DNA of 64,000 bases from DASPGQ01 sp035457705 (GCA_035457705.1 DATIBD010000135.1:1-64000), one strand, 5' to 3'. Positions 48,679 through 58,342 are shown, numbered from the stretch's first letter. The notes: generated from the letters alone by a model not told the origin. Translations and numbers: made by a program.

Positions 48679-51378
48679 GTGCCGGCGATGGAGGAGCCCC
48701 ACTGGCTGCTTCTTCTCGCCGCCCTCGCCTTCACCGCCTGGTATTGGCCCAGGCCCCGGCTTCGGCGCCCGCTTCGCTTCGCCTCAATGGTCCTGTGTGT
48801 TCTGGTTCTGACTCGTCCCTATCTGCGAGACCGGGGAGACGCGATCGACCTCTGGCTCTTGCTCGATCACTCGGCTTCCGCCCATGAGCTCGTCCAACCG
48901 CGAGAGGACGAGATCGTGAGTCTTCTGGAACGTTCGAAGTCGCGAAACGATCGAGTACTCATCGTGGAGTTCGCGGACGAAGTGCGGCTTCGGGGTCGCT
49001 CCGACGGAGAGCCTCTCTCCGATCTGGGCGAGCGGACGCGGCTCGCGAGCGCGATCACTTTTGCTCTCTCGAGCGAGGACTCGGGGCGCAACCGACGTCT
49101 GTTGATCGTGACCGATGGGTACAGCACCGAGCCTCTCGGCGCACTCGAGGAACGGATCGGCCGCGAGGGCGTCCCCCTGGACCTGCGCCTCGTGTCGGCG
49201 GACGAGAGAGCGGATTTCGCGGTCGAGAGCATCGAGCTTCCGACCCGGGGAAGGCCTCACGAGCCATTTGCCATCGACGTGCGGCTGCGTGGCACCATCG
49301 ACGGGGAAGCACCATACACCTTTCTTCGAAACGGTGAGAAGCAGGTAGAGGCATCGGCAAGCATCGTCGACGGCGAGGCGCGGTTGCACTTCTCCGATCG
49401 TCTCGCCGGTCGCGAAGGGGCCGTCGAGTATGAGATCCGACTCGATTCGAACGATGCCTATCCGGGAAACAACCGCGCCACCGCGTTCATCGAGATCGAG
49501 ACCGGACCGCGCCTCGTTCTCGTCACCGCCTACGCGGCGGATCCCCTCGGTACGTCTCTTCGTGAGCAGGGATTCGAGGTCGATGAAGTAACTGAGGCGT
49601 CCCGCCTGCGTCTGGGCCGCCTTGCTGGGGCCCGCGCCGTCGTTGTCAACAACGTGCCTGCGGCCGAGGTCTCGGACGAGTTTCTGGAGGCCCTCGACGC
49701 GTTCGTCCGGGTACAGGGTGGAGGTCTTTTGATGGTAGGGGGACGCCATAGCTTCGGTTCGGGAGGCTATTTCGGTTCCCCCGTCGACGAGCTGCTCCCG
49801 GTGTCGATGGAGCTTCGCGAGGAGCACAGAACTCTCAGCGTGGCGATGGCGATCGTAATGGATCGCTCGGGGAGCATGTCGGCCGGAGTCGACGGAGGGC
49901 GGACCAAGATGGATCTCGCCAACGAGGGCGCCGCCCGCAGCATCGAGCTCCTCGGGCCTCACGACTCGGTCGCGGTGTTTGCGGTCGACAGCGCCCCTCA
50001 CGAGATCGTGCCCCTTACGCCGCTCCGGAATGGGGCGGGCGCGATCGTCGACAAGGTGCGCCGCATCAACAGTACGGGTGGGGGCATCTATGTTTACGAG
50101 GGGCTGAGCGCCGCCTGGAAGACGCTCGAGCGGTCGGCTCAAGGCCAGCGCCACGTGATTCTCTTTTCCGACGCCGCAGATTCCGAGGAGCCCGGAAACT
50201 ACGCCGTTCTTCTGGAAGAGATGGTGCGGGGAGGGGTCACGGTGAGCGTCATCGGGCTCGGAACGGAAGCGGACGCCGACGCCAGTCTCCTTCGAGACAT
50301 CGCGCGAAGAGGTCAGGGGCGGATTTTCTTCAACGCCGACCCTTCCACCTTGCCGGCGCTCTTCGCTCAGGAGACCGTGGCCGTGGCTCGGTCCGCCTTC
50401 CTCGAGGAAACAGTCGGTCTTCGAGCAACCGCGGGAATCTACGAAGTTGCTTCGGAGCCGATTTCAGGGCTCCGAGCCGTCGATGCCTACAACTTGAGCT
50501 ATCTTCGCGAGGACGCGGCCGCCGCGGCGGTGACGACCGACGAGTACGAAGCCCCGCTCGTGGCCCTGTGGAGTCGAGGATCGGGGCGAGTGGCAGCGGT
50601 CTCGTTTCCGCTAGGCGGTGAGCTCTCGGGAACGGTGCGCCGTTGGCCGGGTTACGGAGACTTCGTTCAGACACTCGGTCGTTGGCTCATGGGCGACGAC
50701 GTTCCCCCGGGCATGGGAGTCGAGACGAAGCTCGACGGGACGACGCTTTCGATCGACCTCTGGTTCGACGAGAGCTGGGAGGAGCGGCTCGCTCGGGAAT
50801 CGCCCGAGGTCCTTCTCGTCCGGAGCACTCGCCGGGACATCGAGCCTTTGGTCTGGGAGCGGCTTGAACCCGGACATTTTCGTGCCACCCGGGACCTCGA
50901 GAGCGGCGACAACATCCGCGGTGCCGTTCGGGCCAGTGGCGCCGTCATCCCTTTCGGCCCCATCGCGGCTCCGGGAGGAGCGGAGTGGGATTTCGATGCC
51001 CGGCGCCTGGCGGAGCTCCGGGCGCTTTCCCGCTCGAGCGGCGGTGCGGACCGAACCGAGCTCACTTCGATGTGGGACGATCGCCTCGACGGCGGACGAC
51101 TCGATCTCCGGCCGGCGCTCCTCTGGGTGCTCCTCGGCATGGTCCTTCTCGAAGCGTTGGCCAGTCGAATCGGTTGGCGGAGAGCGGAGATGGGCGCCTG
51201 GCGAGCTCGCAGGACGATGCCGAAACCTTCCGCAGATCCGGGCTCCGCGCGTGAAGAGAAGCACCTGGAGCCGCGTCCCGGCGGAGAACCGTCCTTGCCG
51301 GAGCCCGCCGTCGCGGTCGCGCCCGACGCGACCGAGCAACGGAGACGAAGGTTCGCCCGGGCCAAACGGGGACGGTAG
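48679..51378 (+). CDS. Large VWA and amidotransferase-like membrane protein
   Basis: 899 residues from GTG 48679. Two membrane helices open the protein (WLLLLAALAFTAWYW and a second to residue ~50). A first VWA-like fold (WLLLLDHSASAHEL), a beta domain, then a glutamine-amidotransferase-like region (GGGLLMVGGRHSFGSGGYFGSPVDELLPV in pieces) and a second VWA with an intact metal site (DRSGSMSAGVDGG) follow. A membrane helix lies near residue 830, with a basic tail. This double-VWA plus amidotransferase-like plan is typical of large BatA-like proteins. It is the last gene of the operon, and a weak hairpin (51388-51405) follows. Confidence 0.87.
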   Translation: MPAMEEPHWLLLLAALAFTAWYWPRPRLRRPLRFASMVLCVLVLTRPYLRDRGDAIDLWLLLDHSASAHELVQPREDEIVSLLERSKSRNDRVLIVEFADEVRLRGRSDGEPLSDLGERTRLASAITFALSSEDSGRNRRLLIVTDGYSTEPLGALEERIGREGVPLDLRLVSADERADFAVESIELPTRGRPHEPFAIDVRLRGTIDGEAPYTFLRNGEKQVEASASIVDGEARLHFSDRLAGREGAVEYEIRLDSNDAYPGNNRATAFIEIETGPRLVLVTAYAADPLGTSLREQGFEVDEVTEASRLRLGRLAGARAVVVNNVPAAEVSDEFLEALDAFVRVQGGGLLMVGGRHSFGSGGYFGSPVDELLPVSMELREEHRTLSVAMAIVMDRSGSMSAGVDGGRTKMDLANEGAARSIELLGPHDSVAVFAVDSAPHEIVPLTPLRNGAGAIVDKVRRINSTGGGIYVYEGLSAAWKTLERSAQGQRHVILFSDAADSEEPGNYAVLLEEMVRGGVTVSVIGLGTEADADASLLRDIARRGQGRIFFNADPSTLPALFAQETVAVARSAFLEETVGLRATAGIYEVASEPISGLRAVDAYNLSYLREDAAAAAVTTDEYEAPLVALWSRGSGRVAAVSFPLGGELSGTVRRWPGYGDFVQTLGRWLMGDDVPPGMGVETKLDGTTLSIDLWFDESWEERLARESPEVLLVRSTRRDIEPLVWERLEPGHFRATRDLESGDNIRGAVRASGAVIPFGPIAAPGGAEWDFDARRLAELRALSRSSGGADRTELTSMWDDRLDGGRLDLRPALLWVLLGMVLLEALASRIGWRRAEMGAWRARRTMPKPSADPGSAREEKHLEPRPGGEPSLPEPAVAVAPDATEQRRRRFARAKRGR

Positions 51379-51449
51379 CTGGATGAGAGCCACAGACGGG
51401 TGGCCTAATTATTGCTACCTTATTTACTTGGGTTGGGGGGCGTCCCTTT

Positions 51450-53063
51450 TTGGAACAGTCACGATCGGCGGCCGAACTGGAGCGAAAACATTCGGTCTGG
51501 TCCATTCGCGACAAAGTGCTGGGCCTCGTGATCGTGGCCGCTACCCTGCCCACGGCTCTCGTTGGGACCTCGTCCTACCTCGCGGCGCGCAAGACACTCA
51601 ACGAGAAGCTCTCGGACCAGTTGAACTCGCGCGCGACTCTGAACGCAGCCAAGATCATCGAATGGCATCAGGAGCGCCGGCAAGATGCTCGGGTGTTCGC
51701 AGGCTCGACCATCGTCGTGGCTCACATGGCTCGCCCCCGCGAAGGCAAGGATTGGATCGGCTCCTATCTTCAGGAAGTTCAGGGGCGGTATCGCGTGTAT
51801 CGAGCCCTGGCGGTTCTCGATCCCGCGGGCGAACTGGTGGCCTCGGCGGGATCCCTCGGCGACCTGGATATCGCTCGCGTTGCCAAAGAGCCGGTCGGGG
51901 CCGGCTCGATCCTGGATTGGGGCGCGCGGGGTGCCTATCTGTGGGTCCAGAGCCCAATTTTCGGCGACGATGGGCGCGTTCTCGGCCGTATCGCGCTGGT
52001 CTGCGACTTCGAATCGCTGCGTGAGTTGATTGGCAGCGGTCAGACGGTCGAACGACTGCGTATCACGACCGACTCCCACCGTCTGGTGTTCGCCCACCCT
52101 CGAGACCCGGATCCCGGCGCCGATTTTCCCGAAAGACTCATCGAGGACGGCCGCGTCGCGGAGCTGCGCGACGGTCGGGGGGAAGTCGCCCTTGGAGTAT
52201 CTCATTCCCTTCACGCGATGGACCTGCAGGAGCCGATGCGTCTCACGGTGACCACCGACTGGGACGTGGCTTTCGCCTCGGTCACCGAGCTGCGTCGGCG
52301 TGTTCTCCTGTTGAGCGCCGTTGCCGTGGTGCTCGTTGTCGGGCTGGCCTACGGTCTCGTCCTGACCCTCACGGAGCCCCTCGAGAGGCTCGCTCTCCGC
52401 GCCGACGGCGTTGCCCGCGGCGACTATGGATCCGATCTTCCCGTGAAGAGTCGAGACGAGATCGGATATCTCACCGAGGTATTCAACCAGATGGCGGCGA
52501 CTTTGAAGGCGAGTCACCAGCATCTGGAGAGACTTTCGACGACCGACGAGCTGACTCAGCTCATCAACCGCCGAGAGCTGCGAAAAGCGCTTGCCGAGGA
52601 GCTGCACAAAGCCATGGTGAGCAACAGTCCCCTCACGATACTCATGATCGACATCGATCACTTCAAGGCCTATAACGATCGGTACGGGCACCTTCGCGGC
52701 GACCGCCTTCTCGAGAAGCTAGGCGGCTACCTCCGGGCGAGCGTCCCCATGGGGGCGAGAGCGGCACGATATGGGGGAGAAGAGTTTCTCGTGCTTCTTC
52801 CCGATATGGCGGCTGAACAGGGCGTTGCCGTCGCCGAGATGCTCAGGACGGGTTTCCAGGAGAACGTCGTTCCCGAGCATGTGACCTTGAGCCTGGGAGT
52901 GGCCATCTGGTGGCAGGACGGGAGGACGGCCGCCGAGCTCATCGATGCCGCCGACCGTGCTCTCTACGAGGCCAAGCGGCGAGGCCGGAATCGCGTCGAA
53001 GTGGCGAGCGCCGTCTCAGCTATGAGGAAGTCTGGAAGAGCTAGGACTTCTGCCGCCTCCTGA
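51450..53063 (+). CDS. Membrane diguanylate cyclase (sensor-HAMP-GGDEF)
   Basis: 537 residues from TTG 51450, with GGGGGG about 10 bases upstream. Two membrane helices (about 26-46 and 285-305) flank a periplasmic dCACHE-like sensor domain; a HAMP linker (LTEPLERLALRADGVARGDY) follows. The GGDEF domain has an active GGEEF (about 442-446). The usual inhibitory RxxD site just before it is absent (Pro and Ala at those places), so product inhibition through that site is unlikely. It makes cyclic di-GMP in response to an unknown periplasmic signal. It stands alone. Confidence 0.9.
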   Translation: MEQSRSAAELERKHSVWSIRDKVLGLVIVAATLPTALVGTSSYLAARKTLNEKLSDQLNSRATLNAAKIIEWHQERRQDARVFAGSTIVVAHMARPREGKDWIGSYLQEVQGRYRVYRALAVLDPAGELVASAGSLGDLDIARVAKEPVGAGSILDWGARGAYLWVQSPIFGDDGRVLGRIALVCDFESLRELIGSGQTVERLRITTDSHRLVFAHPRDPDPGADFPERLIEDGRVAELRDGRGEVALGVSHSLHAMDLQEPMRLTVTTDWDVAFASVTELRRRVLLLSAVAVVLVVGLAYGLVLTLTEPLERLALRADGVARGDYGSDLPVKSRDEIGYLTEVFNQMAATLKASHQHLERLSTTDELTQLINRRELRKALAEELHKAMVSNSPLTILMIDIDHFKAYNDRYGHLRGDRLLEKLGGYLRASVPMGARAARYGGEEFLVLLPDMAAEQGVAVAEMLRTGFQENVVPEHVTLSLGVAIWWQDGRTAAELIDAADRALYEAKRRGRNRVEVASAVSAMRKSGRARTSAAS

Positions 53064-53081
53064 GCCTCATTCCACGAGGCT
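53063..53081. terminator. Hairpin between convergent genes
   Basis: AGCCTC and GAGGCT form a 6-bp stem with a 7-base loop at the junction of the diguanylate cyclase and SH3 lipoprotein genes. No T-run follows. Confidence 0.3.
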
Positions 53082-53849
53082 TCCGTGAATCCAGACGATC
53101 CGGCCTTCCGAGGTTCGGACCTGGTACCACTCGCCCAGTCTTCCCACTGCCTCGAGCTTCGAGCCGATTCCCGCCAGCCCGACACGGTCGGATTGTATCG
53201 AAGGCGCTCTTCTCAGATTGGCAGCCCTCTGGACCTCGACCGGACGGGGTGGAACGATGGGCACGATATCGATGGATTCACGGCGCCGAATCTCGGAGAC
53301 GGTTCGGGCCTGTCGAACCAGCTCACCCGCTCGTACCGCCAGATAGGCGGCTCCGCCGACGTTGTTCTCTTTGAGCGCCTGATCGGCGCGCTCCAAGAAG
53401 CTCTCGGCACGCTCGAGCCGATCTCGAAGCGTGGAGTCCTTCCTGCCGCCGAATGACTCGAGCTCGACGCGGACCTCGGCGATGCGTGACACGGCGAACG
53501 CCCGGCTCTGGACATTCTTGACGTTCGACTGGGAGCGAATGAGCTCTTCCAGCGCGATCGCGAGCTCGAGCTCGAGCGTCGCATTCTGCTCTTCGAGGGA
53601 AGTCAAGTCCTGGGTCCGCTGCGTCAGTGCACCGCGCAGGTCCGTGTTTTCGGCTTCGTAAGCCGAGAGAGACTCGCGAAGAGTCTCCGTCTCCGCGATC
53701 AGCTCCCGTTCGCGTTCGTCCGAGACTCTCGGCGGCGGGCTGCTCGGGACCGGCATCGGGTGGGATAGCTTCGCCTTGCCGCCGCACGCCAGAATCGAAA
53801 CGATCAGGCCGAAAGCGAGGACGAACCTCGACGCGAGCGACGGGGACAA
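53067..53849 (-). CDS. Coiled-coil lipoprotein with C-terminal SH3 domain
   Basis: 260 residues from TTG 53849; GGAGG six bases upstream makes this rare start convincing. The signal has lipobox LAC followed by GG, so the protein is lipid-anchored. Residues about 45-110 form a coiled coil (ERELIAETETLRESLSAYEAEN in pieces), a helical hairpin region follows, and the last ~60 residues are a bacterial SH3 fold (ANLRRAPSIQSDRVGLAGIGSKLEAVGRLGEWYQVRTSEGRIVWIHGSLVE in pieces). The SH3 may bind peptidoglycan or a partner. No operon. Confidence 0.82.
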   Translation of the reverse strand: MSPSLASRFVLAFGLIVSILACGGKAKLSHPMPVPSSPPPRVSDERERELIAETETLRESLSAYEAENTDLRGALTQRTQDLTSLEEQNATLELELAIALEELIRSQSNVKNVQSRAFAVSRIAEVRVELESFGGRKDSTLRDRLERAESFLERADQALKENNVGGAAYLAVRAGELVRQARTVSEIRRRESIDIVPIVPPRPVEVQRAANLRRAPSIQSDRVGLAGIGSKLEAVGRLGEWYQVRTSEGRIVWIHGSLVE

Positions 53850-53941
53850 ACAGAACCTCCACGAGCGCGAACGCGATTGAGGCGGGGGAGACCACCATCA
53901 TAACCCGGTACCGTTCGGTTGTACAGCAGAGCGATCAGTGG

Positions 53942-55069
53942 CTACGGTTCTGTTGGCAGGACGACGGAGATGCGACAACCACCGCTTTGCGTCGGGGCGA
54001 GCTCGAGGCGCCCGCCGTGGAGCTCGGCCGCGCGCTTCCCCGAGAGCAGGGCGATCCCCGCGGCATAGCCGCCGGGCCGCTCCTCCCAGTCGAGATCGAA
54101 CCAGCGCGACCAAGAAGAAGTTGGCATCCGAACTACGTCCTCGGAGACGCTCAGCGTCACCCCCCGGATCATCTCGTTCCGTGATAAACGCACCTGCAGC
54201 GAGGCACCCTTGCTCGACCGAAGCAGAGCGGTCACCGTCTCGAGCGCGCCTGCCATGGCAATCCCGAGGAGCTGGGCGTCGGCTCGCCCGGTGCAGTCTG
54301 CGTCTATGGAGGCCGACAGCGAGAGACCGAGCAGCCGTCGTTCGTCCTCCGATTGACTCAAAACATCGCGTAAAACGGCCCCCATATCCACCGCGCGGCG
54401 GATGACGGGCGGGTCCGCATTCAGCATTGCGACACCCCGAACGAGGCGCTGGGCTCGCATCGTCTCGGTTCGGATGAGCCCGATGGCAACCTGGTCGCGA
54501 AGCGTGTTATCGGATCGGTCCAGAAGTCCGAGCGTGGAAAGGATCGTTTCGAACGTGCTCTCCAGGATCGTAGACGTCGCGCCGGCGCGACCCGCCTTCA
54601 CTCCCACGATACGCTCCCGTAGCCGAGCGTGCCGGTTTGCCGCCTCGGCGAGCCGGCGTGCCTCGAGCTCGTCCACGTCGTGAACGAGGCAGGGGACTTC
54701 CTTGAGTCCGGCGCTGGCCGCTGCCGCCAACCGCTTGGCGCCCGATAGAAGCTCGTATCGACCTCGATGCCGACGAACGATGAGTGGCTGAAGAACTCCG
54801 AACTCCCGTATCGAGTCCACGAGACCCTGGAGCCCCTCGCCGCCAGCGGGAGCCGAAGACTCGATTTGGTCGATGGCGACGACCCGGAGCCGGGGCATGT
54901 GGCCCGACTCGACGAGCTCGGTCACATAGTGGTCGTCGTGCCGCATTCGATACTCTTGCGGCAAGCCTTCACGCTGATGACGGGGCTCGGTCGTGCTCGA
55001 CATGTCGCTCTCGTAGTACTCTTCGTCTTTCTTGCTATCGGCGCTCGATTCGCGAGACTTATCACCCAT
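53942..55069 (-). CDS. ParB-like domain fused to a degenerate histidine-kinase module
   Basis: About 375 residues (ATG 55069; TTG 55078 also in frame but too close to the ribosome site). Residues about 60-150 have the ParB/Sulfiredoxin-like domain: VVAIDQIESS, LQGLVDSIREFGVLQPLIVRRH, YELLSGAKRLAAAASAGLKEVPCLVHD (in pieces). That domain binds CTP in true ParB. In place of a DNA-binding helix-turn-helix comes a DHp-like helical pair (LIRTETMRAQRLVRGVAMLN) and an HATPase-like domain ending HGGRLELAPTQSGGCRISVVLP. The phospho-acceptor His and clean N/G1 boxes are not visible, so it may bind nucleotide without kinase activity. No parA is nearby. Confidence 0.75.
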   Translation of the reverse strand: MGDKSRESSADSKKDEEYYESDMSSTTEPRHQREGLPQEYRMRHDDHYVTELVESGHMPRLRVVAIDQIESSAPAGGEGLQGLVDSIREFGVLQPLIVRRHRGRYELLSGAKRLAAAASAGLKEVPCLVHDVDELEARRLAEAANRHARLRERIVGVKAGRAGATSTILESTFETILSTLGLLDRSDNTLRDQVAIGLIRTETMRAQRLVRGVAMLNADPPVIRRAVDMGAVLRDVLSQSEDERRLLGLSLSASIDADCTGRADAQLLGIAMAGALETVTALLRSSKGASLQVRLSRNEMIRGVTLSVSEDVVRMPTSSWSRWFDLDWEERPGGYAAGIALLSGKRAAELHGGRLELAPTQSGGCRISVVLPTEP

Positions 55070-55321
55070 CTCGGACAAACTCCGCCCTTGCGATCGCGCG
55101 GTAATGAAAAGCCCACGGCGAGCGAAAAGCGAAGTGCCGGTCCCCCCGAAGTTATGAGTGCGGGTCTTTCTATCTATCGCAAGACGCTTCGCTCAGTCGC
55201 CGCAGTCGATCTCCATCCACTCCCGCGTAAAAAACCGCAATATTGTACTCGCTCGTTCGACTTTGTCGAGGGGAAAATGTGCTCGTCCAATCGATTTCGC
55301 GGGCGTGCCGCACGATCGAGA

Positions 55322-55327
55322 TAGAAT
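55322..55327 (+). promoter_or_regulatory. -10 box (TAGAAT) nine bases before the PPK2 ATG
   Basis: TAGAAT at 55322-55327, with ATG at 55337 and no ribosome site between. As with the permease gene, this suggests a leaderless transcript. No good -35 is visible. Confidence 0.35.
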
Positions 55328-55336
55328 CTCGTCTCG

Positions 55337-56800
55337 ATGCTCGAAACCGTGGAGCTCGGCCGCGTCACGACCAAGGAAGAGTACGCCGAGAAGGAGCCGG
55401 TTCTTCGGGTCGGGCTGCTCACCGTCCAATACGAGCTTCGCGAATCCGATTTTCCGGTGATGATCGTCCTCGGAGGAGATGACGTCTCAGGCTGCTCGGA
55501 AGTGCTCAACCTGCTCCACGAGTGGATGGACCCCCGTTACCTCGAGGCGAACGTCTACGAGGAGCGGACTCAGGAAGAGGCGGAGCGGCCTCTCTTCTGG
55601 CGCTATTGGAGAGCGTTGCCTCCCGCCGGTCGCATCGGGCTTTTTGCGCGCGAGTGGACTCACCGGGCAGTCGTGGAGCGAGCCGTCGGCAACATCGACG
55701 AGGTCGAGCTCGATCGAAGACTGCGGCATATCCGGAGCTTCGAGAGGACGCTGACCGACAACGGTACCCTGATCTTGAAGCTCTGGCTGCATGCTCCTCG
55801 CAAGCAAATCGAGCGGTCCCTCGGACGACGCGCGCGTGGCGAGACCGCCGTCGTTCTGCGTCATTACAAACGGTTTCGCGGAGTCTCGGAGCGAGTCCTG
55901 GCCCGCACGAGTCACGAAGGAGCGATCTGGAACCTCGTGGAGAGCACCGATCCCCGCTACCGGAACGTGACCGTCGTTCAGATGATCATCAGCACTCTGG
56001 CGAAACGGCTCGGCGAATCCCCGCGCCAGCGGCCCCGGCCGCCCCGCTTGCCGACCGGTCCGAGTCCGATCACCGTTCTCGATCGCGTCGATCTCACGAA
56101 GCGACTCGAAAAGGATGCTTACGAGAGGAAGCTTCACCGCTACTGGCGGAAGCTCGCTGGGCTCAGTCAGAGAGCACACGAGCTGGGCGTGAGCGGTGTC
56201 CTCGCCTTCGAAGGGTGGGACGCCGCCGGAAAGGGCGGAGCCATTCGACGGATCACCAAGCCAATGGATGCGGCGTACTACCGCGTCGTGCCCATCGCCG
56301 CTCCAACGGACGAAGAGAGGTTACATCACTACCTCTGGCGGTTCTGGAGAATGCTCCCTCGGGCGGGGCACGTCGTCATATTCGACCGCAGCTGGTACGG
56401 ACGCGTGCTGGTGGAGAGGCTCGAAGGGCTAGCCTCGGAACGAGAGTGGAGCCGAGCCTACGCCGAGATCAACGACTTCGAGGAGCAGCTCGGCGAGCGC
56501 GGAATCCTGTTACTCAAGTTCTGGCTACACGTCAGCTCCGAAGAGCAGCTCCGCCGCTTCAAGGCGCGCGAGAAAGTCCCGTTCAAGAAGTACAAGATCT
56601 CGGCCGACGACTATCGGAATCGCGAGAAATGGATCGCTTACGAGGAGGCGGCTGACGAAATGATTCGGCGCACGAGCACCGTTCGCGCGCCTTGGCACCT
56701 TGTGGCCGCCGACGACAAACGCTGGGCGCGCGTCGAGGTTCTGAAGACGCTTTGCCGCCAGATGGCCAAGGCCCTCCGTGCCCGAGGCTCGAAAAAGTAG
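55337..56800 (+). CDS. pap: Polyphosphate:AMP phosphotransferase (tandem PPK2)
   Basis: 487 residues with two PPK2 domains in tandem, the layout of class II PPK2 (Pap), which makes ADP from AMP and polyphosphate. The second domain (about 255-480) is complete: Walker A GWDAAGKGGAI, the lid region with KPMDAAYYRV, Walker B VIFDRSWYGRVLVER and KYKISADDYRNREKW. The first domain keeps the fold, but its Walker A has become GGDDVSGCSEV without the lysine, as is usual for this class. The enzyme is cytoplasmic. It stands alone between the ParB-like gene and the sulfatase gene. Confidence 0.92.
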   Translation: MLETVELGRVTTKEEYAEKEPVLRVGLLTVQYELRESDFPVMIVLGGDDVSGCSEVLNLLHEWMDPRYLEANVYEERTQEEAERPLFWRYWRALPPAGRIGLFAREWTHRAVVERAVGNIDEVELDRRLRHIRSFERTLTDNGTLILKLWLHAPRKQIERSLGRRARGETAVVLRHYKRFRGVSERVLARTSHEGAIWNLVESTDPRYRNVTVVQMIISTLAKRLGESPRQRPRPPRLPTGPSPITVLDRVDLTKRLEKDAYERKLHRYWRKLAGLSQRAHELGVSGVLAFEGWDAAGKGGAIRRITKPMDAAYYRVVPIAAPTDEERLHHYLWRFWRMLPRAGHVVIFDRSWYGRVLVERLEGLASEREWSRAYAEINDFEEQLGERGILLLKFWLHVSSEEQLRRFKAREKVPFKKYKISADDYRNREKWIAYEEAADEMIRRTSTVRAPWHLVAADDKRWARVEVLKTLCRQMAKALRARGSKK

Positions 56801-56889
56801 TAGACCGAAGTTGGGTTCAGGCGAGTTCTCCCAATCCGTGACTTTCGGCTCGAGCGCCGGAAGCCGGCACCGATCCACGCTGACGTCGC

Positions 56890-56947
56890 GGCGGACGTTT
56901 TGGCAGCCGCTCGGCAGTCTGGGCTGTACTCTTTCATCAGCCCGCTA
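56890..56947 (+). repeat. Dispersed repeat, 3' fragment (copy C)
   Basis: GCCGCTCGGCAG, GGGCTGTACT and TTTCATCAGCC match the distal half of copy A1, with AG in place of a few bases. The end (CCCGCTAG) again coincides with the stop codon of a convergent gene, here the sulfatase. Confidence 0.7.
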
Positions 56948-58333
56948 GAACGTGTCCAGGAGCGCGCGTAGCTCTTCCCGGACGCGCTCGTGCTCTTCCG
57001 AGTCGATGAGGTTCTTCATCTCGTAAGGGTCCGTCTGGAGATCGTAGAGCTCGTCCATGTTCTCGAGCTCGAGGTAGCGAATGAGCTTGTAGCGATCGGT
57101 GCGAACCGCCTCGTAGCCCATGTTCACGATGCGGGGAAAGACGATGTCGCTGTAGTACTCGACGAAGAACGAGTGCCGCCATTCGGTGGGCTTCCCCTCG
57201 AGAAGCGGAACGAGCGAACGCCCGTCCAGATCGGGAGGCGTGACACCCGAAAGCTCGAGAATCGTGGGCGCGAGATCGATGGTGAGGACCATCTGGGTGA
57301 TCCGCGTCCCCGCCGCGACCCGATTCGGATAGCGGACGGCGAGGGGGATGCGAAGCGTCTCTTCGTACGCGAGTCGTCTTTCGGCGGAGAGTCCGTGCTC
57401 CCCGTAGAAGTAGCCGTGGTCGCTCGTCACGACGACGACCGTGTTCTCAAGCTCGCCGTTCCGTTGCAGCGCCTCGAGGATGCGTCCGAGGCTCTCGTCG
57501 ACTGCCTGGAGCATCCGCAACCGATCGCGGATGGTCTCGTCGTCGGTGACGGTGTCCGGCCCGAGCGGGGGAAGGCCCTCGATGGGGCGTTCGAGCGCAG
57601 GTTTACCCTTCGGAGGGATGCCATAGCTGGGCCTCCTGGGAATCTCGTCATCGGCATAGAGCCCGCGATGGCGTTCGGCCGGGATGAATCCCCCCTCTCC
57701 GATGGACGCCGTGCTTCCGTCGTCGTGCTGGATGACGTTGGGATGGAGCGCTTTGTGGGCGAAGAACAACGCGAAGGGCTCCGAGCGTTCTCGCGCGAGA
57801 AAGTCGAGGGCGCGGTCAGTGAGAAGGTCGGTGACATAGCCTTCGACCTTCGATGTCTTCCCGTTCTCGTGGAGATTGGGGTCGATGGCTTCGCCCTGCC
57901 CCTTCATGCTCACCCAGTAGTCGAATCCGGGTCTTCGCGTCTCGTCGTTTCCCATGTGCCACTTTCCGACAAACGCGGTGTCATAGCCGGCTTCGTCCAG
58001 AAGCCGAGGAAACGTCACGAGCTCATGGCTCTTCTCGCTCCGGTTCGTGTTGTCGATAATCCCGTTCCGGCGAGCGTAGAGCCCGGTGAGGATGTTGGCC
58101 CGGCTTGGCGAGCAGAGAGGCGTCGTTGCGAATGCATTCTCGAACCGTGCCCCTTCTCGGGCGATTCGATCGATGTTGGGAGTCGACACGAACGGGTGTC
58201 CGTAAGCCCCCACGTCGTCCCACCTCAGATCGTCCACGACCACCACGAGAAAGTTGGGCCGTTCCGGCGGCTCCGGGGCGCGCCGACAGTAAAGGAGAAG
58301 GAGAGGCAGAGCCAGCCTCAGGGCGAATTTCAT
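56945..58333 (-). CDS. Sulfatase, exported
   Basis: 462 residues with a signal peptide (or lipoprotein-like signal, LLLLYCRR). The alkaline-phosphatase-fold sulfatase features are clear: VVVVDDLRWDDVG (metal-binding Asp pair), the formylglycine site CSPSR at Cys74 followed by ANILTG, GKWHMG, and SDHGYFYGEHGL. Cys74 must be converted by a formylglycine-generating enzyme, which is not in the window. The likely substrate is an organic sulfate ester or sulfated polysaccharide; specificity cannot be told. It ends exactly at a dispersed-repeat copy. Confidence 0.92.
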   Translation of the reverse strand: MKFALRLALPLLLLYCRRAPEPPERPNFLVVVVDDLRWDDVGAYGHPFVSTPNIDRIAREGARFENAFATTPLCSPSRANILTGLYARRNGIIDNTNRSEKSHELVTFPRLLDEAGYDTAFVGKWHMGNDETRRPGFDYWVSMKGQGEAIDPNLHENGKTSKVEGYVTDLLTDRALDFLARERSEPFALFFAHKALHPNVIQHDDGSTASIGEGGFIPAERHRGLYADDEIPRRPSYGIPPKGKPALERPIEGLPPLGPDTVTDDETIRDRLRMLQAVDESLGRILEALQRNGELENTVVVVTSDHGYFYGEHGLSAERRLAYEETLRIPLAVRYPNRVAAGTRITQMVLTIDLAPTILELSGVTPPDLDGRSLVPLLEGKPTEWRHSFFVEYYSDIVFPRIVNMGYEAVRTDRYKLIRYLELENMDELYDLQTDPYEMKNLIDSEEHERVREELRALLDTF

Positions 58334-58342
58334 GGAGGACTC

